Assembly (NCBI RefSeq): GCF_024343735.1
Contig: NZ_RJUE01000009.1
Location: forward strand, 1-64,000
Length of the DNA: 64,000 nucleotides
Direction: 5' to 3'
Source of the DNA: Lacihabitans sp. CCS-44
Lineage (GTDB): Bacteria; Bacteroidota; Bacteroidia; Cytophagales; Spirosomataceae
The notes under the pieces are model-generated. The model was given only the letters and a program-made list of their open reading frames with translations. It had not been told where the DNA came from and searched no databases. The translations under genes were made by a program, and so were the position numbers. This document shows positions 54,151 through 61,965 of this stretch, piece by piece (the stretch's first letter is position 1; the number at the start of each line of letters is the position of its first letter).

Positions 54151-55065
54151 TTAAGGCTTTAAAACAAGTTTAAATGTATCTCTAATTTCTTTCAAATCAA
54201 TAGTATGGGCCTCAAAAGCATTCATGGTATTCGGTGAATTTTTTTCGAGACATTGCTCTATAACTAAATGCGGCTTCAGATTTTTCTTTAATAATTCTAA
54301 AGCAAATTTTTTAAAATCGATATCGCCATCAGAAGTGAAAACTTCCTGCCAAATTCCATTTTTTGATTGTCGAATGTGAAGCTCAATAATGCGGTCTCCA
54401 TACATTTTTAGCACATCAAAAACCGCCAATTGAGAGTTTTGAGAACCTCTATAAACCCAATGTACATCCATACAGAAATATAGATTCTCGGGTGAAGTGT
54501 TTTGTAACATGTGATGAAACTCTCTTGCTCCAGCCTTCAATTCTACGTCGTGGGTATGGTAGGCAAGCTTTAAGCCATTCATTTTTAATGATTTTCCTAT
54601 TTTCTCTAATGCTTTAGCTTGGAGTGTTAATTGCTCATCCGATTTTAGTTTGTCGCTTCCCCAAGCTATGGGATTTGGGTTGGTTACTATGATTTTGGTG
54701 CCATAGTTTTTCACAACTTCCGCAATTTCAAGAATAGTTTTAATTGACTTTTCTACTTGTTCTTCTTCATGCAAAACACTGCCAATATAAACTGAGGGCA
54801 TTTTAATATGGTATTTTTTCAAAACGGCAATCAGTTTAGTGGCTTCTTCGGCACTTCCCAAACTGGGCTCATAGGCTTGAAGACCAGTCTTCACATACGC
54901 TGCCATATCAGCATCAAGATTTTCGCCCCAAACTTTTGATTCTCTGCTATAAAAAGTACCCCAATTGTAGGAATTGCTACTAATTGGGAAAGTCTCTTTT
55001 ACAGATTCAAACTTTTGAATCATTCCCAAAACTGGTACAGCGGCTATGAAATTTCTTCGTTTCAT
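54151..55065 (-). CDS. Sugar phosphate isomerase/epimerase-like TIM-barrel protein with Tat-type signal
   Basis: The 304-residue protein starts MKRRNFIAAVPVLGMIQ, a short twin-arginine-type signal, so it is probably exported. The barrel carries IIVTNPNPIAWG, LAYHTHDVELKAG, and YFCMDVHWVYRG with the metal-binding His/Asp/Glu of xylose-isomerase-like proteins. It should act on a sugar in the periplasm. It precedes the Gfo/Idh/MocA gene by 3 bp. A sequence of the kind AACACAGATGACACTGATTGG, a typical dispersed repeat, lies just upstream (55079-55100). Confidence 0.8.
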   Translation of the reverse strand: MKRRNFIAAVPVLGMIQKFESVKETFPISSNSYNWGTFYSRESKVWGENLDADMAAYVKTGLQAYEPSLGSAEEATKLIAVLKKYHIKMPSVYIGSVLHEEEQVEKSIKTILEIAEVVKNYGTKIIVTNPNPIAWGSDKLKSDEQLTLQAKALEKIGKSLKMNGLKLAYHTHDVELKAGAREFHHMLQNTSPENLYFCMDVHWVYRGSQNSQLAVFDVLKMYGDRIIELHIRQSKNGIWQEVFTSDGDIDFKKFALELLKKNLKPHLVIEQCLEKNSPNTMNAFEAHTIDLKEIRDTFKLVLKP

Positions 55066-55078
55066 GGTCTATTATTTG

Positions 55079-55125
55079 AACACAGATGACACTGATTGGA
55101 CAGATAAACACTGGTTTTTAAATAC
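55079..55125. repeat. Dispersed repeat of the ACACAGATGACACTGATT class
   Basis: ACACAGATGACACTGATTGG followed by ACAGATAAACACTGG resembles a short interspersed sequence common in bacterial intergenic DNA. It lies between the isomerase and hydrolase genes. Confidence 0.5.
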
Positions 55126-55206
55126 TTATTAATTGAGACTCTACACGTTTTCATATTATCCTTATGGTACTGTCTTTTCGATTGAAATTTTAGAATAAAC
55201 TATTTC

Positions 55207-56052
55207 CTATGAAGTCTTTATAAATTCAAATCCTTCTCCAAGTTCTAGAATTTTATAGGGAGTTCCAATTTTTTCACAGGCAATTTTAAAGTTTTCAGGG
55301 TCTTCAGTATTAAACTCAAACAAGTGATAATGATGAGGTATAACACATTTGATATCAGCCACTTTACTTAAATCAGCTGCTTCTTGAAAACTTAAATTTC
55401 CTGCTACTTTTCTCTCGGGCTTGTTTCCATTTATGGGTAAAAACGCCAAATCCAAATGGTAACTTTTGAGGTTTTTCTCCAAACCTTCATACCATAGCGT
55501 ATCACCTGAATGGTAAACCACAAAATCTCCAAATTTAACAATATAGCTCATAAATTTGCACTGACCTTTTTCGTCTCTTTCTACAGAATTATGTGCCGCA
55601 GGTAGTCCAATTATTTCGAAATGCCCTATTTTAATGCTCCTGTTTTCATCTAATCCAATAGGAAAATCAAACTCACATGTCAATCTATCTGTTACAAAAT
55701 CTCTATTTGCTTCCGGAATAATGAATTTTGCGTATTCATTATTTTCAAATATCGAATTCAAAGTTTCAGCATCTAAATGATCCGTATGGTTATGACTAGA
55801 AGTAAGCACATTTATATTTTCTAAAAGTGAAGGATTCACCACCAATTCGCTCATTCTTGTGTGCGGTTTTTCTGTATTTTGGTATTTTACAGAAAGTGAA
55901 TCCGACAAATAAGGGTCGAAAAGAACAGTTTCACCTCTAAATTTAAGTAAAAAACCGCTCTGTCCAAGCCACCAAACTTTGAAGGTGGATTCGGAGGTAA
56001 AAGATTGAATATCGTTAATTAGTTGTTCGTTTTTCTGTTTCGGTTTTATCAT
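55207..56052 (-). CDS. Metallo-beta-lactamase-fold hydrolase (UlaG-like)
   Basis: The 281-residue protein has the UlaG-type MBL motif SHNHTDHLD near residue 105 (HxHxDH), GLPAAHNSV for the next metal ligand, VYHSGDTLWYEG near 185 and PHHYHLFEFN at the C-terminus. UlaG hydrolyses a lactone ring. In this context it may open a sugar lactone made by the dehydrogenase at 52945. It has no signal peptide. 142 bp separate it from the isomerase gene. Confidence 0.85.
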   Translation of the reverse strand: MIKPKQKNEQLINDIQSFTSESTFKVWWLGQSGFLLKFRGETVLFDPYLSDSLSVKYQNTEKPHTRMSELVVNPSLLENINVLTSSHNHTDHLDAETLNSIFENNEYAKFIIPEANRDFVTDRLTCEFDFPIGLDENRSIKIGHFEIIGLPAAHNSVERDEKGQCKFMSYIVKFGDFVVYHSGDTLWYEGLEKNLKSYHLDLAFLPINGNKPERKVAGNLSFQEAADLSKVADIKCVIPHHYHLFEFNTEDPENFKIACEKIGTPYKILELGEGFEFIKTS

Positions 56053-56064
56053 TGTCTATACATT

Positions 56065-56160
56065 TATACCGCTAAGACGCAAGGCCGCGAGGTTTTTTCT
56101 CGCAAAGACGCTAAGACGCAAAGTTTTTTTTTTATCGCCAAGTGGCTATGACGCAAAGGT
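56065..56160. repeat. Dispersed GCTAAGACGCAA repeats between genes
   Basis: CCGCTAAGACGCAAGG, GCAAAGACGCTAAGACGCAAAG and CTATGACGCAAAGG occur in one 95-bp stretch. Related copies appear near 3640, 7906 and 32180. This is a short interspersed repeat of the kind seen in many Bacteroidota. Confidence 0.7.
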
Positions 56161-56217
56161 TTTGCCTATATTTCAAAATTCCAACAAAACTCCCCCTTCG
56201 GGGGTTGGGGGGCTTTT

Positions 56218-57237
56218 TCAACGCAATTCTGCCGCAGCTTTACACATGCTTTCAATTTTTAACTTTGATGCCCATCGGGCAGTTTGTGACAGTCCGCAAT
56301 CTGGAGCCACTGCCAATTTTTCTGCAGGCACATATTTCAGGCACTTCTGAATTCGCTCTTTTACATCTTCTACCGTTTCGATGTAATAACTTTTTACATC
56401 AATTACACCCACAGCCACATCCATTTTTTCGGCAAACCGTTCTAAAAGATGTACTTCTGCAAAATTCAAAACGCACATTTCGGTATGTAACTCGTCAACA
56501 GTCATATCCAAGAAATCAGGCAACATGGGTGCAATGGTTTTCTTTCCAATCGAACGCCCTTTGAAATTCCCAAAACACAAATGTGTGCCGATTCTGGTTT
56601 TATCCAAAATGCCTTTAACTGTCCGATTAAAAATATCCACAAATCGTTTTGTATCTTCTTTGTAAGCATAGCAAGACATAGATGGCTCGTCAATACAAAT
56701 TTCTTGAGCTCCTGCTTCAACCAATTTTTCTAATTCCAAAGCCACCAAAGGCATCAAAGCCTCAGTAATTTCCCAACGGTCTTTGTAAATTTCGCCTGGC
56801 AACATTCTACCTGATAAAGTGTATGGACCAGGAATTGAAGCCTTCAATATTTTGCCTTCGGGAGCTAGTCTTTTCAGACGATTGTATTCTTCAACTACGC
56901 CAAGCCCTTTTGGAGCACTTAGCTTTTCGACAATCGTATGTTTTCCTCTTTGGTCGTGTGCAGGTGGACCATACTTACGTGTTTCTTCATGATTGGCTTG
57001 AATTCCTTTTATGAAACCATAAAACGAAAGGTTGAAATCTAGCCGCGTTTGTTCACCATCAGTAATAACATCCAATCCTCCTGCGACCTGATCGTGAATG
57101 GCATTTACCACTGCATCCTCAATCATTTCGTTGACATCGGCTGGGCCAAATTTATCAAGATTTTGAGAGGCAAATTCTAGCCAACTTGGAAATGGCCATG
57201 AGCCTACTACGGTTGTTTTTATAGGTATTGGTTGCAT
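56218..57237 (-). CDS. Cobalamin-independent methionine synthase (MetE C-terminal-like)
   Basis: I start at ATG 57237 (MQPIPIKTTVVGSWPFP), giving 339 residues. It is the catalytic-barrel half of MetE only: THLCFGNFKG (His/Cys ligands), DEPSMSCYAY near 198, and VAPDCGLSQTARW near 320 with the second cysteine. These Zn ligands are intact, so it can transfer a methyl group. Short stand-alone versions are often called methionine synthase II family. Its place in a sugar cluster is unusual; a demethylation or methyl-transfer step on a methylated substrate is an inference. Confidence 0.82.
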   Translation of the reverse strand: MQPIPIKTTVVGSWPFPSWLEFASQNLDKFGPADVNEMIEDAVVNAIHDQVAGGLDVITDGEQTRLDFNLSFYGFIKGIQANHEETRKYGPPAHDQRGKHTIVEKLSAPKGLGVVEEYNRLKRLAPEGKILKASIPGPYTLSGRMLPGEIYKDRWEITEALMPLVALELEKLVEAGAQEICIDEPSMSCYAYKEDTKRFVDIFNRTVKGILDKTRIGTHLCFGNFKGRSIGKKTIAPMLPDFLDMTVDELHTEMCVLNFAEVHLLERFAEKMDVAVGVIDVKSYYIETVEDVKERIQKCLKYVPAEKLAVAPDCGLSQTARWASKLKIESMCKAAAELR

Positions 57238-57304
57238 AATTATTTCTATTTTATTTACCACAAAGTGCACAAGGTTTTACACAAAGTACACTGCATATTT
57301 AATT

Positions 57305-58105
57305 CTATTCTTTCGACACATAACTTTCTATACCCACAGATCTATACATTTTCGAAATGCGGTGGGCATGTTCATCATAAGCACTTTGGAATAGTTCAGC
57401 TGCTTTTTCTGCTCCAACAAGGGCTCCGGCTGTCAATACTTTTGGAGGACGGCCAGCCTGAGTTAAAAGATTAGCTACTTCAGCTTTGATAGAATTGATG
57501 AGCATACAAGAACCCACTGTAGAACCTGGTGCCACCGGTGTTTCTAAGTTCTCAATTTTTATCATGGCATCGCCCAATGGTGCTCCCGAATCTAAAACCA
57601 CATCACAAAAATCCTGTAATTTCTTACCATCTTTCCGTTTTGATGTACTGGCTTCAGAATGCAGTTTGGTATTCAATCCCACTACTTTCAACCCTTTTGA
57701 TTTAAATATTTCTGCCATTTCTATAGGCACCACATTGCATCCAGAAGAAGAAATAATCAAGGCAGCGTCTTGTTCATTAACATCAAAATTTCTGATAATT
57801 TGTTCTGCCAAACCTGAAACATTTTCTAAAAACATAGCTTGTCTTTGTCCATTCGCACCCACAACCAAATTATGAAAAGTTAGTGAGAGCTCAACTATGG
57901 GATTGAAACCAGGGAATGACCCATATCTCGGCCACATTTCTTCCACCATTATGCGGCTGTGTCCGCTTCCAAATACATGTACCATTCTTCCTGCCAAAAT
58001 AGAATCAGCAAAAATTCTAGCCACTTCAAGAATCTGTTTTTCTTGAGCAGCTACCGTTTCGATCATCTGCTGACACTTTTCTAAATACTGTTTTGTATAA
58101 GTCAT
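57305..58105 (-). CDS. SIS-domain protein (UPF0309-like)
   Basis: The 266-residue protein has a single SIS sugar-phosphate-binding domain: GRMVHVFGSGHSRIMVEEMW near residue 40 and LIISSSGCNVVPIEMAEIF near 115, then PLGDAMIKIE. SIS proteins act on phosphosugars as isomerases, aldolases or regulators. It lies 67 bp upstream of the MetE-like gene and 68 bp downstream of the ROK kinase gene, in a common sugar-phosphate context. Confidence 0.85.
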   Translation of the reverse strand: MTYTKQYLEKCQQMIETVAAQEKQILEVARIFADSILAGRMVHVFGSGHSRIMVEEMWPRYGSFPGFNPIVELSLTFHNLVVGANGQRQAMFLENVSGLAEQIIRNFDVNEQDAALIISSSGCNVVPIEMAEIFKSKGLKVVGLNTKLHSEASTSKRKDGKKLQDFCDVVLDSGAPLGDAMIKIENLETPVAPGSTVGSCMLINSIKAEVANLLTQAGRPPKVLTAGALVGAEKAAELFQSAYDEHAHRISKMYRSVGIESYVSKE

Positions 58106-58173
58106 ATTCTATTTTTTTTAAAACACATAGGCACCTTGACATCATAGCTTTTTTTGTAATTCTCTATTGTGCA

Positions 58174-59079
58174 CTATGCGTCTATGTGTTTATTAATTTC
58201 TCCCAATGCAAAAGCCGCCGCTCCAATGGCTCCCGATAAATCATCAAAATGAGCCTTTTCTATTTTTGTTGTTTTGCCTTGTGGTCTAAATTCATAGAGG
58301 TCAATAAAAGTTTGTATCGGCTGAAAAAGTAAATTGCCAGCTAGGGTTATTCCTCCACTCAAAATGATGATTTCAGGTGAAAAAACGTTTATAAAAGAGG
58401 CCAATGAAATACTCAATTTCCTTATCGAATCCAACCAAAGCCATTGAGCAAAAGGATCATTTTCTTTATAAGCTTCTAATAAATCAAACGTTGATTTATA
58501 TTTCCCCATCGAACGCTTTTCTATAGAATAATTGCCCAATGCATATTCTAAACTCCCTGGAATGCCCAAAATTGAAAGGTCATCATCGTTTGTATTTATT
58601 GAAACATGGCCCAAATGCCCCGCCATTTGACTCAGACCTTGATAAAGTTCTCCATTGATGAGTATTCCTCCGCCCACACCAGTACCCAATGTAATCAAAA
58701 TCGCATTTTTATATCCCTTTATAGCTCCAAACTTAGCTTCGGCCATCAATGCGGCATGAGCGTCGTTTAAAACCAAAGTTTTAGTTTCAAAATAGTCTGC
58801 CCACACAAAATTCTCTAATCCAAAAAGACGGTTTGGCAAATGAGCGATGCAGGTATTGTTGGTATTTGCTAGGCCAGGAGCAGACAAACCAATGATTTCC
58901 ACTTGATTTTGGCTTTTCTCTTTCAAATGGTTTACCATTTCCAAAACATTCTCTTTCCAGCTTTCATCTCCCTCGTCACTGGTAGGAATATAATGTTTGT
59001 GAAGAACCTCACCCTTTTCGTTGAGTAAAATACCTTTCACGTTTGTTCCGCCTAAGTCTATTCCTATTGCTACTTTCAT
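58174..59079 (-). CDS. ROK-family sugar kinase
   Basis: The 301-residue protein has ATP- and sugar-binding GIDLGGTNVKGI (N-terminus), LNDAHAALMAEAKFG near 105, and LGTGVGGGILING near 130. The usual ROK zinc motif CxCGxxGCxE is missing: after MAGHLGHVSINTND comes DDDLSILGIPGSLE. It may still phosphorylate a sugar or amino sugar but without the structural zinc. The sequence between this gene and the SDR gene (59085-59215) is made of simple repeats. Confidence 0.85.
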   Translation of the reverse strand: MKVAIGIDLGGTNVKGILLNEKGEVLHKHYIPTSDEGDESWKENVLEMVNHLKEKSQNQVEIIGLSAPGLANTNNTCIAHLPNRLFGLENFVWADYFETKTLVLNDAHAALMAEAKFGAIKGYKNAILITLGTGVGGGILINGELYQGLSQMAGHLGHVSINTNDDDLSILGIPGSLEYALGNYSIEKRSMGKYKSTFDLLEAYKENDPFAQWLWLDSIRKLSISLASFINVFSPEIIILSGGITLAGNLLFQPIQTFIDLYEFRPQGKTTKIEKAHFDDLSGAIGAAAFALGEINKHIDA

Positions 59080-59089
59080 TTCTTAGCTG

Positions 59090-59213
59090 TTGGCTTTTAG
59101 CCTATAGCTATAAGCTTTTATTTTAATCCATTTTTAAACCCATTCCAATTTCAACAAATCAACATTTGCTAATTAGCATATTAACTAATTGACACATTAG
59201 CACATTAATACTG
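59090..59213. repeat. Low-complexity intergenic repeats (TTAGC-type)
   Basis: AGCTGTTGGCTTTTAGCC with TATAGCTATAAGC and, further on, GCTAATTAGCATATTAAC with GACACATTAGCACATTAA are degenerate palindromic and tandem runs between the ROK and SDR genes. They are typical dispersed short repeats rather than genes. Confidence 0.6.
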
Positions 59214-59984
59214 CCCTTCAGATACCTCCCATCCCCCATCTACATAGAGCGTTTGACCAGTAGTGAATTTTGAAGAATCCGACATAAAATATACCGCCGC
59301 ACCGTCTAAATCTTCGGGCTTTCCGTTTCTTCCACCATCTAGTGGCTGTTTCGTTTTTACAAAACTCATGATTTTTCCATCGGTACTTGCCCGTGCCGAC
59401 ATGGGGGTTTCGACCAACGCTGGTGCTAGAATATTTATCCTGATATTGTCTTTTGCATAATAGGCCGCCAAGGCTTTTGTAAATCCTGTCACGGCCGACT
59501 TTGCGGCTGCGTAGGCATGTGTCACAAAATATTGCGGAGATGGTGAAAAACCCAAAACAGAACTCATGTTCAAAATGCTTCCAGATTTTCCGAGTTCTAA
59601 AAATTTTCTTACCGCAGCTTGGTTTGAAAGCATTAGACTGGTAAGATTCAAGTCAAAGGTTTTTTGCCAACCTTCAAGTGTAAGTTCGTGTAGCGGTCCA
59701 TCGCCATATTTACGACCACTTCCACCAGCAACATGATACAAACCATCAAAATCACCGAATTCAGAAATGCACATTTCTATGGCCTTTGTTGCAGTTGTAG
59801 AATCAGAAGCATCCCCTTTAAGAGCTCGAGCATTTTCACCCAGTGCCAATTCGGCAGAAATGCAACTTTCGGGATTTCTACCCACCACCACCAAATTTGC
59901 ACCGTTTTTTATAAAAGCTTTTGCAGCTGAAAACCCCAGCCCAGTAGTTCCGCCAACAATAACAACCTTTTTACCTTTGAGCAT
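59205..59984 (-). CDS. SDR-family oxidoreductase of the sugar cluster
   Basis: The start is ATG 59984 (MLKGKKVVIVGGTTGLG), giving 259 residues; the extra 26 residues of the longer frame read as non-coding. It has VGGTTGLGFSAA for cofactor, NMSSVLGFSPSPQYF and YAAAKSAVTGFT (YxxxK), and DGGWEVS at the end. A nicotinamide-dependent dehydrogenase of the sugar cluster, probably the first gene transcribed. Three GATAAAA boxes lie just upstream. Confidence 0.85.
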   Translation of the reverse strand: MLKGKKVVIVGGTTGLGFSAAKAFIKNGANLVVVGRNPESCISAELALGENARALKGDASDSTTATKAIEMCISEFGDFDGLYHVAGGSGRKYGDGPLHELTLEGWQKTFDLNLTSLMLSNQAAVRKFLELGKSGSILNMSSVLGFSPSPQYFVTHAYAAAKSAVTGFTKALAAYYAKDNIRINILAPALVETPMSARASTDGKIMSFVKTKQPLDGGRNGKPEDLDGAAVYFMSDSSKFTTGQTLYVDGGWEVSEGQY

Positions 59985-60003
59985 TTTGTGAAAAATTATA
60001 TCA

Positions 60004-60060
60004 TTTAGATAAAAACATATTGATAAAATACAAAAATATATAGATAAAATTTTAATTTCC
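60004..60060. promoter_or_regulatory. GATAAAA direct repeats between the SDR gene and the AraC-type regulator
   Basis: GATAAAA occurs at 60008-60014, 60022-60028 and 60043-60049 (spacing 14 and 21 bp) in the 116-bp divergent region. TATTTTTG on the minus strand (plus coordinates 60031-60038) fits a -7 box for the SDR gene. Direct repeats of this kind are plausible binding sites for the AraC-type protein encoded next. Confidence 0.55.
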
Positions 60061-60100
60061 ACCTATATTTAATGCTCGACCAATACTATATTGATATTAA

Positions 60101-60979
60101 ATGAAACCAATTCTTCAAAGACTGCCGCTTAGCAAAAGCCTTTCCTTTATATATGAACGTTACGAATCTCCCTATTTTGAAACTCCCTGGCATTATCATG
60201 AGGAGTTCGAAATCGTTCTTTGTGATGGTGGATATGGGAAAAAAGTAATCGGAAACCATACTTCTGAATATAATGAGGGAGATTTAATATTAATAGGAGG
60301 TAAACTACCCCACTGGTTTAGTGCTGATGAAATATTTTATACCAAAGAGACATTTCCTCTGCCCGCGTCCATCGTTATACAGTTTCGGCTAGATAGTTTT
60401 GGTGAATCATTCTTTGACTTGGTAGAAATGACTCCCGTGAAGTCGTTATTAGAAAAAGCAAAATTTGGACTTCAATTTTATGGCAATACCAAAGAGCAAA
60501 TAAACAAAGTCATTAAAGAAAACATGCATAAAACCAGCCTAGAAAAGTTCTTGAGCCTTTTTGAAATATTGCAATTGATGGCTGAAAGTAAAGAGCAACA
60601 GCCTCTTTCAGAAATAGGAATGGAAGGAATCAGCAAGAAAGATTCAGAGAGAATGAGTATCATATTTGACCAAATATTAAAAAACTTCAAAGAACCTGTG
60701 TCGGTTGAGGAGTTGGCTCAAAAAGTAAATTTAAGTAAAGCCGCCTTTTGTAGATATTTCAAAGCTCGCACACAAAAGACATTTGTGGAATACCTTATGC
60801 AAGTCAGAATAAATCACGCTTGTAAGCTTTTGAAAGAAACCGAAATGAGTGTTTTAGAAATCTGTTACGAATCGGGATTCAATAATTTATCGAATTTCAA
60901 CAGACAGTTTTTAAAACTTACAAAACAAAACCCCAAAGCCTTCAGAAAAAAGCAGGATACTTCTGTTTCTACAAACTAA
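60101..60979 (+). CDS. AraC-family transcriptional regulator
   Basis: The 292-residue protein has an N-terminal cupin-like sensor (SPYFETPWHYHEEFEIVLC; GGKLPHWFSADE) and a C-terminal AraC DNA-binding domain of two helix-turn-helices at about 185-285 (VSVEELAQKVNLSKAAFCR; VLEICYESGFNNLSNFNRQF). It likely senses a sugar or sugar acid and activates the divergent cluster at 52945-59984. The intergenic GATAAAA boxes are probable targets. Confidence 0.93.
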   Translation: MKPILQRLPLSKSLSFIYERYESPYFETPWHYHEEFEIVLCDGGYGKKVIGNHTSEYNEGDLILIGGKLPHWFSADEIFYTKETFPLPASIVIQFRLDSFGESFFDLVEMTPVKSLLEKAKFGLQFYGNTKEQINKVIKENMHKTSLEKFLSLFEILQLMAESKEQQPLSEIGMEGISKKDSERMSIIFDQILKNFKEPVSVEELAQKVNLSKAAFCRYFKARTQKTFVEYLMQVRINHACKLLKETEMSVLEICYESGFNNLSNFNRQFLKLTKQNPKAFRKKQDTSVSTN

Positions 60980-61316
60980 TATCTGTAATTTCGAAAAAAA
61001 AAACATACACAGTTTTTCCCAAAGTAAGATTAATATTATATCAAATTTTGGCCATTTAATGCGTCAAAGACATTCAGATTTTCGGAACATTTTTAAAGTG
61101 TAGCAATAACACATAAAGCGACATTTCCGATATAAACCTTTCGAAAACAAGCAAGAAAAAATAGTCAACTACCTTAAAATCAGCATAAAATAATTATTCA
61201 ATTTTATGATTTTATAAGTAAACATTGTACTTTTCTAATAAATAAGCTTTTTTTTCTATCTCATTAACACTTCCGAAAAACATAATCCGTTTGTTTTGCA
61301 TAAAAAATAAGTGCGT
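60980..61316. other. AT-rich gap of about 337 bp without a gene
   Basis: I see no gene, terminator hairpin or strong promoter between the AraC-type regulator and the RlpA-type gene. An A run at 60996-61006 and mostly A/T sequence are the only notable features. Confidence 0.6.
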
Positions 61317-61823
61317 ATGAATTTTACAAAAACACTTTTTATAATACTTTTTTCTGCTTTAGGTTTTGTGCCTTCATTTTCACAAGGATTAGAATACAAA
61401 AAATCGTTTGAAGGCTTAGCATCGTTTTATGGCAAAGAATTTAATGGCAAAACAACTGCAAACGGCGACGTTTTCAGCAATCGCTATTATACATGTGCAC
61501 ATCGCACGCTGCCGTTTGGTACATTAATAGAAATAGAAAATCCTAAAAATGGAAAAAAAGTAATAGTAAAAGTAAACGACCGCGGGCCTTATTGCGGAGA
61601 AAGGGTGATAGACCTTTCTAGAGAGGCCGCCAGCAAATTGGGACTAATACACCACGGTGTATCTGATATCAAAGCAAAAATTCTGAAGAAAAGAAAAGGT
61701 TTTGATATTATCACTGGCTCTATGACAAACCAAAGCCTTTGGCCATTGCTTACATCACCCCGAAATTTCCAAGGTAGATTCTTTGCGTCGCCTATAAAAA
61801 GGAATTATGTAACAAAAATTTAA
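61317..61823 (+). CDS. RlpA-like septal-ring lytic transglycosylase family protein
   Basis: ATG 61317 (MNFTKTLFIILFSALGF) follows a GTG two codons earlier (61311); either gives a signal peptide. The product is about 168 residues with a double-psi beta-barrel RlpA domain: GLASFYGKEFNGKTTANGDVFS, AHRTLPFGTLIEI, and VNDRGPYCGERVIDLS with the catalytic-type aspartate. It lacks a SPOR domain. Such proteins cut glycan strands at the division site or bind peptidoglycan. Confidence 0.9.
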   Translation: MNFTKTLFIILFSALGFVPSFSQGLEYKKSFEGLASFYGKEFNGKTTANGDVFSNRYYTCAHRTLPFGTLIEIENPKNGKKVIVKVNDRGPYCGERVIDLSREAASKLGLIHHGVSDIKAKILKKRKGFDIITGSMTNQSLWPLLTSPRNFQGRFFASPIKRNYVTKI

Positions 61824-61897
61824 ACCTTGGAGATGTTTCGCTTTTGGGGTTTTATAACCTCAAAAGCAATATTGGCCTAAGACTAAGTTTTTCGCAA

Positions 61898-61935
61898 ACA
61901 AAAAAGAGGCTTTAGACATACATCTAAAGCCTCTT
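61898..61935 (-). terminator. Terminator of the T9SS surface protein gene
   Basis: AAGAGGCTTTAGA (61904-61916) pairs perfectly with TCTAAAGCCTCTT (61923-61935) across a 6-nt loop, and a T run follows on the minus strand. It lies just after the gene ending at 61966 and can also serve the convergent RlpA gene. Confidence 0.88.
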
Positions 61936-61965
61936 AAAATATAAATCATTATAGAAAACTTCCAG

